Of a stretch of 14,025 nt of DNA, positions 7,371 through 13,961 are shown piece by piece. The DNA lies in assembly GCA_030587435.1 (NCBI GenBank), contig JAUQZC010000052.1, positions 1 through 14,025 on the forward strand, given 5' to 3'. The first letter of the stretch is position 1. Every line of letters begins with the position of its first letter. Under the pieces are notes generated by a model. It ran no database searches. It worked only from the letters and a program-made list of their open reading frames with translations, and had not been told where the DNA came from. The DNA is from Candidatus Baldrarchaeota archaeon (GTDB taxonomy: Archaea; Asgardarchaeota; Baldrarchaeia; Baldrarchaeales; DXJG01). The translations under genes were made by a program, and so were the position numbers.

Positions 7371-8384
7371 GTGACGGTCTTGCCGAAATTCGTGCATGTA
7401 AGGTCATTAAAGAGAGAAGACGCTGACAGCATAGTTGACCTATACAAAACTGTAGGCTGGAAACTCTCAAAGGAACATGTAGCAAAATGGATTAAATATT
7501 CCGGCAAATACGGTAGGATTCTTGTAGCTGAACTTAACGGTAAAATCGTAGGCAAAGTTACGCTTGACACAGCCTTTCCACCCTACGCAGAAATAGTAAA
7601 CATTATTGTGCATCCCGGTTACCAAAAAATGGGCGTAGGCTCCAAATTAATAAAAGAATGTATTAAAATTGCAACCGACAGCGGACATAACATAATTTAC
7701 TTAATGTGCGACCCCGCAAACAGAGAGATCCACCGGTTTTACGCTCAACTAGGATTTATACCTGGAATTCTTGGCAACCCTAAAAAAGATAGAGGAAACA
7801 TGTGGCTATATTATTTCTCCAAAAATTCTTTTGTTAATAACTTTCTGGAAGATCACCCTTTCTCAGAACTCCATGTGTCTAAAGGGAAAGTAAACTTTCA
7901 CGGATCAACATTTTACTCAATGAAATGGTGTGACCCCCTTACAGAAGATGTCCTTGAAATTTTCATTAAAGGTCAACCGGGGCAACCTGAAAGCGGCGGA
8001 ACCATGCCCAGAATCAGCGGCCTAAAATGCAAATTAGGAGAAGTGGAGTTTGACTGCTGGATACAAGAAGAAAACAATATAATAAGCCCCGATACTCCTG
8101 GAAAATTCAGGTTAAAAATTGTGAATAAAGGAGGAAAAGAAACATCCATTTGTATAAAACCTTTACCCTTAAGAGGAGTTAAACTGACAACTGAAATGCC
8201 AACACATTTGAAAATAGACGTTAACGAATGTATCGAATCGCGCTTTAAACTAGAACTACTAAAGAATTTCAATATACCATTAAAGTATTTAACATTTCCC
8301 ACAATAACCGTAACACTAACATTAAAAATCAACGGTAATGTAAAAGCGATCGTGTCAGCCGGATTTGAACATACAGAACCCTAA
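7371..8384 (+). CDS. GNAT acetyltransferase with C-terminal beta-rich domain
   Basis: The N-terminal 150 or so residues form a GNAT N-acyltransferase domain that would transfer an acetyl group from acetyl-CoA. The acetyl-CoA loop reads VHPGYQKMGVGSKLI (Q-x-x-G-x-G type) and is followed by the late FYAQLGF motif typical of the fold. The remaining 185 or so residues are unlike a GNAT domain. They are predicted beta-rich, and a TPGKFRLKIVNKGGKE stretch recalls Ig-like or CARDB-like sandwich domains; I cannot assign a family. The acceptor substrate is unknown. The start is either this GTG at 7371 or a TTG at 7380 that has GGTGA five bases upstream; the latter fits the local ribosome-site pattern better. 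The gene follows treT by 112 bases, with a T-rich stretch between, so it is probably a separate transcription unit. Confidence 0.82.
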   Translation: MTVLPKFVHVRSLKREDADSIVDLYKTVGWKLSKEHVAKWIKYSGKYGRILVAELNGKIVGKVTLDTAFPPYAEIVNIIVHPGYQKMGVGSKLIKECIKIATDSGHNIIYLMCDPANREIHRFYAQLGFIPGILGNPKKDRGNMWLYYFSKNSFVNNFLEDHPFSELHVSKGKVNFHGSTFYSMKWCDPLTEDVLEIFIKGQPGQPESGGTMPRISGLKCKLGEVEFDCWIQEENNIISPDTPGKFRLKIVNKGGKETSICIKPLPLRGVKLTTEMPTHLKIDVNECIESRFKLELLKNFNIPLKYLTFPTITVTLTLKINGNVKAIVSAGFEHTEP

Positions 8385-8473
8385 ATAGTTTTAAAAGCAA
8401 AAACAGAAAGCTTAAAAATAGAAAGGTTCCCCCCTCGGTGCCCCTCTCATACCAATTATATGTCTAAATAAGT

Positions 8474-8764
8474 CTACTCGGGTTGAGGAAGGAAATCCTG
8501 TGTTCTTTCTATACGTTTCACCTTAACAATATCTACACTAAAAAGTTTCATAGGCAGACCTTTAACTTCAAGCACATCCTCTAACCTAACATATCCATTT
8601 GTTTCATATTCAATTAAGACAGGAACATTATTAATAATGCAGGGAAAAGCATACTTCACCTTGCCGTTGTTTTCTTTGATTGAGAAGACACATTTTCTGC
8701 CGTTAACATAGTTTCTGATAATCTCTTTAAACTGATCTAAATCCTCTACCACTACCTTCAACAT
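8474..8764 (-). CDS. Small protein of unknown function, third gene of small operon
   Basis: I do not recognise this 96-residue protein. It has mixed charge, alternates beta-like segments (CVFSIKENNGKVKYAFPCI, VPVLIEYETNGYVRL) and has no membrane segment, so a small cytoplasmic alpha/beta domain is likely. I chose ATG 8764, which has GGTGA five bases upstream. A GTG at 8773, overlapping the previous stop as GTGA, would add three residues. The gene begins five bases after the preceding gene ends, so it is almost certainly cotranscribed and may work with that product. It converges on the acetyltransferase gene; the 89 bases between them hold no gene. Confidence 0.7.
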   Translation of the reverse strand: MLKVVVEDLDQFKEIIRNYVNGRKCVFSIKENNGKVKYAFPCIINNVPVLIEYETNGYVRLEDVLEVKGLPMKLFSVDIVKVKRIERTQDFLPQPE

Positions 8765-8769
8765 CTTGG

Positions 8770-8964
8770 TCACCCCCTAAAAACCTCAACACCAATACCA
8801 TTTTTCCTTAACACCATTCTTCCATTTTTAGCCCTAGCAACAACATAAACACTATCAACGTTCAGAACCGCTTTTAACCTCTCCGTTAAAATCTCCACAA
8901 GCGCTGCAATCTCCCTAAGCAACGGATCCTCAGTCTCAGGAGTAATAAAAAATTTGTTGGCCAA
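8770..8964 (-). CDS. Small protein of unknown function, second gene of small operon
   Basis: This 64-residue protein is not recognised. The first half looks helical (DPLLREIAALVEILTERLKA) and the second half looks like a beta hairpin (SVYVVARAKNGRMVLRKNG). No membrane segment is seen. I favour the TTG start at 8964, with GGAGG seven bases upstream. An ATG at 8988 would add eight residues but overlaps the 42-residue gene before it and lacks a ribosome site. The gene lies 13 bases after that membrane peptide and five bases before the third gene, so the three form one operon. The compact fold suggests a partner or adaptor rather than an enzyme, which is inference only. Confidence 0.65.
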   Translation of the reverse strand: MANKFFITPETEDPLLREIAALVEILTERLKAVLNVDSVYVVARAKNGRMVLRKNGIGVEVFRG

Positions 8965-8977
8965 TGGAACCCCTCCT

Positions 8978-9106
8978 TTATCCCCCATGTGTTGGCCACG
9001 GATTTTCTGTGGGAGTTCCTAAGGCTGCTGACGCAATACTTATTACTAAGAATATTAACCATAGATTTGCAAGCAGCCATATCTTCAATCTACCAAGCTT
9101 AACCAT
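8978..9106 (-). CDS. 42-residue single-span membrane peptide, first gene of small operon
   Basis: Translating the minus strand from ATG 9106 gives a 42-residue product that begins MVKLGRLKIWLLANLWLIF and ends with TAA at 8978. Residues 8-30 form one hydrophobic helix after a basic N-terminus, followed by a short Pro-rich polar tail. It is therefore a membrane peptide or a signal-anchored small protein. Support that it is real: a strong AAGGAGG ribosome site 8-9 bases before the ATG, and a good TATA box at 9155-9165 leaving a leader of about 28 bases. The TAA also falls right before the GGAGG used by the next gene. I know no family for it. Confidence 0.65.
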   Translation of the reverse strand: MVKLGRLKIWLLANLWLIFLVISIASAALGTPTENPWPTHGG

Positions 9107-9154
9107 TCCTTTTAACCTCCTTCTATTTTGTTAAAACAATCAACCGCGGCGAGG

Positions 9155-9165
9155 TATATAAAAAG
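9155..9165 (-). promoter_or_regulatory. TATA box of the small-protein operon
   Basis: Read on the minus strand the sequence is CTTTTTATATACC, a close match to the archaeal TATA box. It predicts a transcript start near 9134. A CCGCGG palindrome at about 9144-9149 lies between the box and the predicted start. Confidence 0.65.
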
Positions 9166-9281
9166 CAGAAAATAAAGGAAATACACACCGATAAAAATAG
9201 TAATTATCAATTTTTGTATGAAAATCTGATGAACAGCACTGAAAAATGCTTTAAATCGAGTTTATTTCATTCATAGTTAAA

Positions 9282-9289
9282 TTTTTATA
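9282..9289 (+). promoter_or_regulatory. TATA box of the tandem Lrp-like regulator
   Basis: TTTTTATA, preceded by AGTTAAA as a possible TFB element, predicts a transcript start near 9310-9314. That falls inside the inverted repeat at 9297-9317. The leader to ATG 9362 would be about 50 bases. Confidence 0.55.
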
Positions 9290-9296
9290 GGCTTTT

Positions 9297-9317
9297 ATTT
9301 TCCGTGATACGGAAAAT
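9297..9317. promoter_or_regulatory. Perfect inverted repeat, likely operator over the regulator's start site
   Basis: ATTTTCCGT (9297-9305) and ACGGAAAAT (9309-9317) are perfect 9-base arms around a GAT centre. The repeat begins 8 bases after the TATA box and covers the predicted start of transcription of the downstream regulator. A repressor bound here would block RNA polymerase. The natural candidate is the regulator itself. Confidence 0.6.
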
Positions 9318-9361
9318 TTTAAAAAATATGTGTCGTAGTTTAAAATTTGAAAGTGGTAATA

Positions 9362-10759
9362 ATGGTAACAACAAATAGATACGATGATCTTTTCCCTGAG
9401 GTAAATGATCCCGAGTTAAAAGCGCTTTTTAAGAAGATAAAAATATATTTAGCGCGATGTGATGGTTTGATTAAGGGCTCTAACCCGAGTATTGTGGTTG
9501 AGAGAGATGATATGAGAACTTTTGACCCATATTTACTTCCTAAAAGCAGGGCGATATATGATGCTATCATTCATAGACTTAGAATGATTAAAAAGTATAG
9601 GATAACAAATTCAGAGCAAATATGGCGTCTTCTTTCCTTAGATTTTGTTAGAGAAAGAAGGCTTAAAAAACGTGAAAGAAGGGTTCTAGAAGCCTTTGTT
9701 GCATATCCCGATAAAACTTATACAGAAATCGCAAAGTTGCTGGGCATTACACCTGCTACAGTACTATATAATTTAAAAAAGTTTAAAGAGAAATTTGGCT
9801 TAAGATTTGTCTCTATGTCTGATTATACAAAGTTTAAACTTAAAAAATATGTAATTTTTGTTAAGTTTAAGCAATGGTGTAATAAAAGAACGGTGTTTAA
9901 GGTTCTTGAAAATCCCTCCCTTACGAGTTTTAATTTCGATACTTTTTCTTCCGAAGGGGAAAGGTGGGGTTGGATAGGTTTTGTTGTACCTAATCAAAGA
10001 AGAACACTAAGCGAGTTCAAAGAATCTATCGCCGAGCTTGAAGGTGTATTGTTTGACGAGTTAAGGATTTACGAGGAAAAGGGTATGGGTCATGGATGGA
10101 ATTTTGAGCGTTTTGATAATCAGCGCTGGTTTTTCCAAGAAGATATGTGGCTTTACGGTCTTCTAAACTTTGTTGAAAAATATGAGGACATATTACCACA
10201 ACCAGACATCCTCTGGTTTTCCTACGAAACGATACCCTTTGATAACATGGATTTCCTCATTTTTCTCTTTAAAAGAGTAGACTATAAAATTTCTTATCAA
10301 AAAATTAGAAGCTTGCTTCAAGAGCAAGGTTACACTTTATCGATCTCTCAGATCGGAGAAAGAGTTAATAAATTAAAATCTCTTAACGTTTGGAAACCGT
10401 ATGTCGATTTGATGGGTCTTGGATTATCTGAGTTTCTTACAGTTAATGTTGAATGTGACGACAAGACTGGAGAAATTTTACTAAAGTCGTTGACGGAGTT
10501 TCCGAGATACTTTGTATCCGTTCACGATAGAGGGCTATTACTTTTATTGCTTCTTCCTCACGGTTATGGTGAAAGGTTTGCTCATCTTTTCGATGATTTT
10601 AGGGACCATGTTGATGATATGTTGATTATTCGAAGGTTTACGAATGTTGGTTCTTGGCTTCCGATAAAAATGCATAAAATGTGGAATGCTAAGAGACGGT
10701 TTTGGGAAGTGGGAAGAAATTACTTTAACTTCTATGAAAAACTTAAAAGCTTCACTTAA
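9362..10759 (+). CDS. Large transcription regulator with two Lrp/AsnC-like units in tandem
   Basis: This 465-residue protein is about three times the length of a normal Lrp/AsnC regulator (near 150). The first unit has a winged helix-turn-helix at about residues 104-145 (YTEIAKLLGITPATVLYNLKKF), followed by a region resembling a ligand-sensing domain. A second helix-turn-helix-like segment lies at about 300-350 (ISYQKIRSLLQEQGYTLSISQ, then IGERVNKLKSLNVWK). It too is followed by a beta/alpha domain (FLTVNVECDD to IIRRFTNVGSW). The N-terminal 100 residues are mostly helical and of unclear function. I chose ATG 9362; TTG 9347 and GTG 9353 are in-frame alternatives. The gene is divergent from the small-protein operon and convergent with an aminotransferase 14 bases away. 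Targets are unknown; autoregulation is suggested by the upstream inverted repeat. Confidence 0.75.
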   Translation: MVTTNRYDDLFPEVNDPELKALFKKIKIYLARCDGLIKGSNPSIVVERDDMRTFDPYLLPKSRAIYDAIIHRLRMIKKYRITNSEQIWRLLSLDFVRERRLKKRERRVLEAFVAYPDKTYTEIAKLLGITPATVLYNLKKFKEKFGLRFVSMSDYTKFKLKKYVIFVKFKQWCNKRTVFKVLENPSLTSFNFDTFSSEGERWGWIGFVVPNQRRTLSEFKESIAELEGVLFDELRIYEEKGMGHGWNFERFDNQRWFFQEDMWLYGLLNFVEKYEDILPQPDILWFSYETIPFDNMDFLIFLFKRVDYKISYQKIRSLLQEQGYTLSISQIGERVNKLKSLNVWKPYVDLMGLGLSEFLTVNVECDDKTGEILLKSLTEFPRYFVSVHDRGLLLLLLLPHGYGERFAHLFDDFRDHVDDMLIIRRFTNVGSWLPIKMHKMWNAKRRFWEVGRNYFNFYEKLKSFT

Positions 10760-10773
10760 CCCCTACTTTTATT

Positions 10774-11928
10774 CTATGATAATTTTTCTATTGCTTGTTT
10801 TATTCTTTCCATAGCTGTTTCTAGCTTGTCTCGCGGCACCGTATACGATATTCTTATGTGATGTTTTCCTCCTGGTCCAAAGAACGGGTATCCAGGTGAA
10901 ACCAAAACTCTGGCTTCCCTAATTAAATATTCCACAAGTTCTTTAGATGATATTCCAAGTTTCTCCATGTTTGGAAAGACATAAAATGCCCCTTTAGGCT
11001 CCACAAAACTTATTTTTGGGATTTCTTTGAGTTTTCTCATGATCAATTTTCTTCTTTCATTGTATTCTTTAACTATTTCTTCCACATAGCTTTGAGGTCC
11101 CTTTAAAGCTGCTAAAGCTGCATATTGAATTATTGACGTGACAGAGAGGCTTGCTGCACAGGCAACCTTTGCCATTTCTTTTATGATTTGTTTAGAGGAT
11201 ACAGCGTAACCTATTCTTAAACCTGTCATACAATAAGTCTTTGAAAAACTGTTTACGATAATTGTCCTTTCCTCCATTCCAGGTATCTCAGCAATGCTTC
11301 TAAATTCACCATCATAGACAAACCTGTCGTAAACCTCGTCGGATAAAACGTAAAAATTGCTGTCCATCGCTATTTCAGCTATGCCTTTCAAAGTTTTATA
11401 GTTCAACACAGCCCCAGTTGGGTTATTAGGCGATATGAGAATCAGAAGCTTAGTTTTCTTAGTAACTTTCTCGTTAAGTTCATCTAGATCAATGCTGTAA
11501 TTTTTCTCTTCCACTTGTGAAACTCCTATAACGTTTCCGCCTGCAAGTGTTATAGACCTTATGTGACCCGGATACCAAGGATCTTGAATAAGCACTTCTT
11601 CACCTGGATTTACCAAGCTCATTATGGCTGCAAAAACTGCTCCTGTGCTACCAGCGGTCACTAAAACATTTTCCTTCGTTAGTTCGGTTTTTATTTTTCG
11701 GCTTTCCCTTTCAGCTATAGCTTCCCTAAGCTCGGATATACCTTCATCTGGAGTATACTTTGTATAGCCTTTTTCCATGGCTTCTTTTGCAGCATCTAAA
11801 ATGTGTTTGGGTGTTTTAAAATCAGGTTCACCGACATTAAGATATATGACATCTTCAAAGCCTTCTGCAAGCTTTGCAAGATCAATTAACGAATGTTTCT
11901 TGTATTTTAAAACTCTCTCAGCAAACAT
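10774..11928 (-). CDS. PLP-dependent class I/II aminotransferase (aspartate aminotransferase-like)
   Basis: This enzyme would move an amino group between an amino acid and a 2-oxo acid in the cytoplasm, using pyridoxal phosphate. The 384-residue product has the fold-type I motifs: NVGEPDF near the N-terminus, YTPDEGISELREAIA, SPNNPTG (cofactor Asn), VLSDEVYDRF (Asp/Tyr), NSFSKTYCMTGLRIGY with the Schiff-base lysine K230, and HHIRISY with the carboxylate-binding Arg. Length is normal for the archaeal aspartate/aromatic aminotransferase group. Substrate cannot be set from sequence; aspartate, alanine or aromatic amino acids are all possible. I chose ATG 11928 with GGAGGAG eight bases upstream, rather than the GTG at 11949. 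It converges on the tandem Lrp-like regulator, a family that often controls amino-acid metabolism. Confidence 0.9.
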   Translation of the reverse strand: MFAERVLKYKKHSLIDLAKLAEGFEDVIYLNVGEPDFKTPKHILDAAKEAMEKGYTKYTPDEGISELREAIAERESRKIKTELTKENVLVTAGSTGAVFAAIMSLVNPGEEVLIQDPWYPGHIRSITLAGGNVIGVSQVEEKNYSIDLDELNEKVTKKTKLLILISPNNPTGAVLNYKTLKGIAEIAMDSNFYVLSDEVYDRFVYDGEFRSIAEIPGMEERTIIVNSFSKTYCMTGLRIGYAVSSKQIIKEMAKVACAASLSVTSIIQYAALAALKGPQSYVEEIVKEYNERRKLIMRKLKEIPKISFVEPKGAFYVFPNMEKLGISSKELVEYLIREARVLVSPGYPFFGPGGKHHIRISYTVPRDKLETAMERIKQAIEKLS

Positions 11929-12095
11929 CCAAAACTCCTCCAATAACACGCATTCAAGAAGGGAAGATTAGCATATTTTAACATGTCAATGTTCACATAC
12001 AAAATTTAAAATTTAAAAATATGCCTTTATAATTTCATAAGCTAACAACAATAGTGTAAAGGCAAATTTCATAGAATCCTCACCATTCAGTTATC

Positions 12096-12105
12096 ATTAT
12101 AAAAT
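12096..12105 (+). promoter_or_regulatory. Candidate TATA box for the 153-residue gene
   Basis: ATTATAAAAT lies about 50 bases before ATG 12152 and would place the transcript start near 12127, leaving a leader of about 25 bases. Upstream, TGCCTTT (12022-12028) and AAAGGCA (12058-12064) form a widely spaced inverted repeat of unknown meaning. Confidence 0.4.
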
Positions 12106-12151
12106 AACATTTCTTTGTTTTCGAGGAAATAAGTCTTAGAAAGTAGTAACC

Positions 12152-12613
12152 ATGTCCTTTGAGAATTTACCTGTTACAGAAAGACTTCACATATGTATTA
12201 AAATATTAAAGCGGTTTGGATACGATTGCAATGTTTCAGAAAAAGAGTTAACGACCTATTTAACAGCAGATACACCGTACCCCGATCTTTCATCCAAAGC
12301 CATCTTAAGTGATGATCTCTGGCTTATCCATGAGTTAATTGAAATTAATGAACTTAAGAAAATGGGCATAGCTATTACCGGTAAAGATTTGATAATGAAA
12401 AACCTCGAAAAAGTGTATGAAGCCCATTTAAAGGCCTTAAAACTTGAATTATTAATTGCTCAAAAACTAGGTAGACTAGACCATATAGAGCGTAGCTTCA
12501 AAAACCTTAAAAACATTGTTCATAATGATCCACTGGTTCCATCGCATTTAAGATCTGCATTTAAAGACATGTTGGAAAAATATCGCAGTGCTTTAGAAGG
12601 CGCAAAGAAATAG
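12152..12613 (+). CDS. Unrecognised 153-residue helical protein
   Basis: I do not recognise this family. The product is mostly alpha-helical, with no signal peptide or membrane segment. An N-terminal domain (about 1-75) contains an IHELIEINELKKMGI stretch with closely spaced His and Glu. This is HExxE rather than the HExxH of zinc proteases, so I do not call it a metal site. Residues about 85-150 look like two or three long amphipathic helices (KVYEAHLKALKLELLIAQKL and FKDMLEKYRSALEGAKK), suggesting a helical bundle or protein-protein contacts. The ATG at 12152 lacks a clear ribosome site, so the short leader or another start may matter. It is flanked by a divergent aminotransferase and a convergent bactofilin-like gene 33 bases away, so it is probably transcribed alone. 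Confidence 0.7.
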   Translation: MSFENLPVTERLHICIKILKRFGYDCNVSEKELTTYLTADTPYPDLSSKAILSDDLWLIHELIEINELKKMGIAITGKDLIMKNLEKVYEAHLKALKLELLIAQKLGRLDHIERSFKNLKNIVHNDPLVPSHLRSAFKDMLEKYRSALEGAKK

Positions 12614-12646
12614 TTTACATGTATTCTAATTTCGTGTTTTACTTAA

Positions 12647-13858
12647 TTAGATGTTTTCAAGACTGTCAACTTTTTCAGGAGATTTAGCTAAGGTTACATC
12701 TTCACCTATTACAAGTTCTTCCGTATACTTTATTTCCCCGTAGATTCTACATTCATCATCAATGTATATTCTCTTGCCATACAGGTTTCTGGCTGAGGAT
12801 CCTCGTTTCATATGTATTTCTTCAGCGTATACATCTTCAACAGTTGCCTTCCTGTTTACTATGACTACCTTAGCATGTATAGGTCCCAGAACTTCGCCTC
12901 TTCTACCTATTTCAAACTGTTCTGCCCTTATTCCTTCAACAGTTTCAACTTTTCCTCCTATTGAAACCTTTTTGCCTTTAACTTCTCGAGCTTCCAAAAT
13001 CCCTCCAACTTTTATATTTGAAGCATCTAAAACGCCTTCAACTTTAGCTGTCCCTCCAACGGAAAAGTCTTCTTCTAACTTAATAGATTGCTTAGAGTTT
13101 AATGTTCCACCCACTATAATGCTTCTCCCTTCAGCCTTACCTCTTATTTTAAGGGTTCCCCCAACCTTTATTTTCTCAAATTTTATATCTTCATCTATTT
13201 CAAGTGTTCCTCCAACCTTTATTATACGTCCCTCTCCTGTTTTCACTCTTGCACTTCCTCCAACCTTTATTTCCTCAAATTTAAGGAAACCTTCAGTTTC
13301 TAAGCTTCCTCCAACCTTTATTGAACCGCTAACATTTCCATTGCTTAACTCTGCGCTTCTTCCAACATTGATATCTGTAACTGAAACCTTTCCTTTAATT
13401 TCAAGTGTTCCTCCAACTTTTATTTCCTCGGCTTTCACGTCGCTTTTGGCTTCAAATGTACCTCCAACCACTATTTTATCCGCAGTTATTTCTCCTATTG
13501 TTTCTAGGCTTCCTCCAACCTTTATTTCCTCGGCTTCCGTGTTGCCTCTAACTCTAAGAGAGTTATCTATATCTATGCGAGTTGCTTTTAAGTTTCCATG
13601 TACGTAGAGGCTTCCATCTTCAATGGTTACACTATTTTCCACGACAAGATTTCCTCTAATCTCTATAGTGTCTTCCTCACCTTCAATTCCTCTTGCTTCC
13701 ACATCACCTTCAAATAAAACTCTGCCACGGCAAACTATCAAGCCTTCAACAACAATTTTCGGTGGGGTTCCTTCTCCTCTAATAATGCTGTTTCTTCCAA
13801 TCTCTAGGTTTTCTTTAACGATACCAATTGTTTCTTTACTGTGTGATGGGATTTTCAT
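12647..13858 (-). CDS. Bactofilin-like repeat protein (polymer-forming, beta-helical)
   Basis: This 403-residue product is almost entirely short beta-strand repeats with regular Gly turns, as in bactofilins (polymer-forming cytoskeletal proteins), which stack into a right-handed beta-helix and assemble into filaments without nucleotide. Its core (about residues 109-305) has twelve units of a 17-residue repeat with the consensus EEIKVGGTLEI. Flanking segments (residues 20-105 and 305-390) show looser turns of the same kind. Typical bactofilins are 120-200 residues, so this one is unusually long. It has no signal peptide or membrane helix. The start ATG 13858 has GAGGTGAT three bases upstream. 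Localisation or scaffolding in the cytoplasm or at the membrane is inferred from the family; an extended scaffold without polymerisation is the alternative. Confidence 0.8.
   Translation of the reverse strand: MKIPSHSKETIGIVKENLEIGRNSIIRGEGTPPKIVVEGLIVCRGRVLFEGDVEARGIEGEEDTIEIRGNLVVENSVTIEDGSLYVHGNLKATRIDIDNSLRVRGNTEAEEIKVGGSLETIGEITADKIVVGGTFEAKSDVKAEEIKVGGTLEIKGKVSVTDINVGRSAELSNGNVSGSIKVGGSLETEGFLKFEEIKVGGSARVKTGEGRIIKVGGTLEIDEDIKFEKIKVGGTLKIRGKAEGRSIIVGGTLNSKQSIKLEEDFSVGGTAKVEGVLDASNIKVGGILEAREVKGKKVSIGGKVETVEGIRAEQFEIGRRGEVLGPIHAKVVIVNRKATVEDVYAEEIHMKRGSSARNLYGKRIYIDDECRIYGEIKYTEELVIGEDVTLAKSPEKVDSLENI
12954..13520 (-). repeat. Twelve-unit 51-base coding tandem repeat inside the bactofilin-like gene
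   Basis: A recurrent motif CCTCCAACC (plus-strand reading) or close variants begins at 12954, 13002, 13053, 13107, 13158, 13209, 13257, 13308, 13359, 13410, 13461 and 13512. Steps are 51 bases, with steps of 48 at two places and 54 at one, all multiples of three. It encodes the VGG turn of a 17-residue protein repeat. Several units are nearly identical over CCTCCAACCTTTATT, pointing to duplication or gene conversion within the gene. Confidence 0.85.
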
Positions 13859-13892
13859 TCTATCACCTCTCTTTAGAAAAAATAATCGGGCT

Positions 13893-13904
13893 ACTTAAAA
13901 ATTT
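13893..13904 (-). promoter_or_regulatory. Candidate TATA box of the bactofilin-like gene
   Basis: Read on the minus strand the sequence is AAATTTTTAAGT, about 40 bases before ATG 13858. The predicted start near 13873 leaves a short leader that holds the GAGGTGAT ribosome site. Confidence 0.45.
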
Positions 13905-13905
13905 G

Positions 13906-13961
13906 AGGCACGAAAAATAATCACAAAATGTGACTACAAATTATGAATTCTTTTTGTGCCT
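13906..13961. repeat. Nested inverted repeats upstream of the bactofilin-like gene
   Basis: An outer pair, AGGCAC-g-AAAAA (13906-13917) and TTTTT-GTGCCT (13951-13961), matches except for one bulged base. Inside it lies TCACA-AAA-TGTGA (13921-13933). The element sits just upstream of the bactofilin-like promoter. It could be a regulator site, or a terminator for a transcript crossing the right edge. No gene is visible from 13859 to the end of the window. Confidence 0.4.

Noticed and set aside
9193..9215. AAAAAT/ATTTTT inverted repeat between the divergent promoters
   Set aside because: Six-base A/T-only arms are expected by chance in sequence this AT-rich.
9226..9260. Possible C/D box guide RNA (CTGATGA followed by CTGA)
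   Set aside because: Only a few bases separate the two boxes, too short for a guide, and no matching C' and D boxes follow.
12954..13520. Regular 51-base repeats as a possible CRISPR array
   Set aside because: The repeats are in frame, encode a conserved protein repeat, and the intervening bases are themselves related rather than unique spacers.
12762..13607. Long plus-strand open frame (281 residues) rich in VPPTF repeats
   Set aside because: It is the antisense shadow of the 51-base repeats in the bactofilin-like gene. It has no ribosome site and its composition follows the opposite strand.
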